Assembly (NCBI RefSeq): GCF_900129315.1
Contig: NZ_FQUS01000002.1
Span: 248,001 to 312,000 of the forward strand
DNA length: 64,000 nucleotides
DNA from: Fodinibius roseus
GTDB lineage: Bacteria; Bacteroidota; Rhodothermia; Balneolales; Balneolaceae
Direction: 5' to 3'
The notes beneath the pieces are model-generated. The model saw only the letters and a list, made by a program, of their open reading frames with translations. It did no database searches and was not told the origin of the DNA. Every line of letters begins with the position of its first letter. Position 1 is the first letter of the stretch. Below are positions 63,237 to 64,000 of the stretch, in pieces. The position numbers were made by a program, and so were the translations under genes.

Positions 63237-64000
63237 TTATTTCTCCCAGCTGTTATTGGTGCGATTGGCATCCGGAAATTTCCGCTCCGGATCCACCACT
63301 ACATTCGTCACTTCGCCTGTATGATCAATCGAAAGGGTTGCCCTGGTAGCACCCTTCAGCCAGGTTTCCACCGGAATCTTGCGCGTGAGTGTCGTGCCGT
63401 CGGACAGCGTGATTTCCACCGTCGCCGGCATGGGAGCCTGACCGCGATCTTCAATAACAATTTCGGTACCTTCTTCGGCGGGCCGGACGTTGCCTACCGC
63501 CTGGTCGAGTGTCCATGTCTCGTAATACCAGCTTCTCCAGAACCAATCCAGTTCCCGTCCGCTCACATCTTCAAATGCGTTGAACATATCCCAGGGATAC
63601 GGGTGTTTGTACTGCCACCGGCTGAGAAAGGTTCGATAAGCCTCACGGAAGGTCTCCTCGCCCAGCAGGCCGCGCAGGGCCACCAGCATGGAAGCCGGTT
63701 TGGGATAAGAGGCGATGCCATAGGCAAAACCGTTATAATGATAGTCCGACCATCGCATAATGGGCCCCTCCAGGCCCGTACCGGTTATTTGCAGGTAGCT
63801 TTGATAATTCGACTGTTCAAAGGTGCCCGCGCTCTCCGGATAGTAATCCTTTTTGGATTGAGACTCGTTAAAGGTGGTCGTGCCCTCATCCATCCAGGCG
63901 TAGCGGCGTTCATTCGTACTGACCTGCATCGGTACCCACATATGGGCCAGCTCGTGAGCAATGACCGCGTAGAGCGACCGGGCGGGCCGGCCGTTGTAAT
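63237..64000 (-). CDS. M1-family metallopeptidase, N-terminal part beyond the window
   Basis: C-terminal part of a gluzincin aminopeptidase. Reading in from the right edge, the frame gives RSLYAVIAHELAHMWVPM, that is the zinc motif HExxH, and after 18 residues the third ligand Glu in AWMDEGTTTFNE. The following helical domain (YPKPASMLVALRGLLGEETF, FWRSWYYETWTLD) and a C-terminal beta domain (MPATVEITLSDGTTLTRKIP) are normal. The frame has no stop up to base 64000, so the gene continues outside. Confidence 0.92.
   Translation of the reverse strand, partial: YNGRPARSLYAVIAHELAHMWVPMQVSTNERRYAWMDEGTTTFNESQSKKDYYPESAGTFEQSNYQSYLQITGTGLEGPIMRWSDYHYNGFAYGIASYPKPASMLVALRGLLGEETFREAYRTFLSRWQYKHPYPWDMFNAFEDVSGRELDWFWRSWYYETWTLDQAVGNVRPAEEGTEIVIEDRGQAPMPATVEITLSDGTTLTRKIPVETWLKGATRATLSIDHTGEVTNVVVDPERKFPDANRTNNSWEK

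Overview
The window looks like a chromosome segment of a free-living member of the Bacteroidota/Balneolota (Balneolaceae such as Fodinibius would fit). The evidence is three SusC/SusD outer-membrane pairs, an ECF sigma factor with a FecR anti-sigma factor, many exported lipoproteins and Tat substrates, and housekeeping genes (purL, pyrD, folC, rho, initiator tRNA) of that general type. The assignment is an inference; no rRNA is present.

Layout. 0-11.6 kb: a glycan-uptake locus with an STN-type SusC (cut by the left edge), a SusD carrying an extra discoidin domain, a PhoD-type phosphatase, a decayed esterase, and two formylglycine sulfatases, one with a PA14 domain. 12-19 kb: a GC-rich block with an exported SelA/DgaE-like PLP enzyme, an exported metal-dependent amidohydrolase, a PIG-L deacetylase, a possible 38-residue protein, a fused TctC-TctB protein and TctA. 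Together these suggest trimming of an amide- or amino-bearing compound outside the cytoplasm and import of a carboxylate. 19.6-28.4 kb: ECF sigma, FecR, STN-SusC, SusD and an exported amidohydrolase, a self-regulated uptake unit. 29-33.7 kb: a third SusC/SusD pair. 33.9-41 kb: a relic sugar isomerase/epimerase, an exported Gfo/Idh/MocA oxidoreductase, a giant HEAT plus triple DUF1080 lipoprotein and a single DUF1080 protein, which fit extracytoplasmic breakdown of glycosides through 3-keto intermediates.

41-44 kb (minus strand): LemA, a small TPM protein, NIPSNAP and a TPM/YgcG protein. 44.4-48.2 kb: purL, a short-chain dehydrogenase and an AhpD-like protein. 48.6-51.6 kb: lysine 6-transaminase, initiator tRNA-Met and ornithine transaminase. 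52.2-58.4 kb: sodium:solute symporter, GNAT acetyltransferase, ornithine/alanine-type racemase, stand-alone M23 domain, M20 amidohydrolase and alanine racemase, a possible amino-acid or D-amino-acid utilisation operon. 58.8-64 kb: pyrD, folC, rho and the end of an M1 metallopeptidase cut by the right edge.

Two families of small non-coding interspersed elements run through the intergenic DNA. Family 1 (six copies, about 140 bp, long imperfect palindromes) shows perfect 5-bp target duplications in three copies. Family 2 (ends containing GGATTATTCA) occurs once inside a family 1 copy and once between pyrD and folC. Three decayed genes (esterase, small lipoprotein, isomerase/epimerase) show that the accessory part is being remodelled. 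The most unusual items are the HEAT-triple-DUF1080 protein, the SusD-discoidin chimera, the TctC-TctB fusion, the exported SelA-like enzyme cluster and the nested elements.
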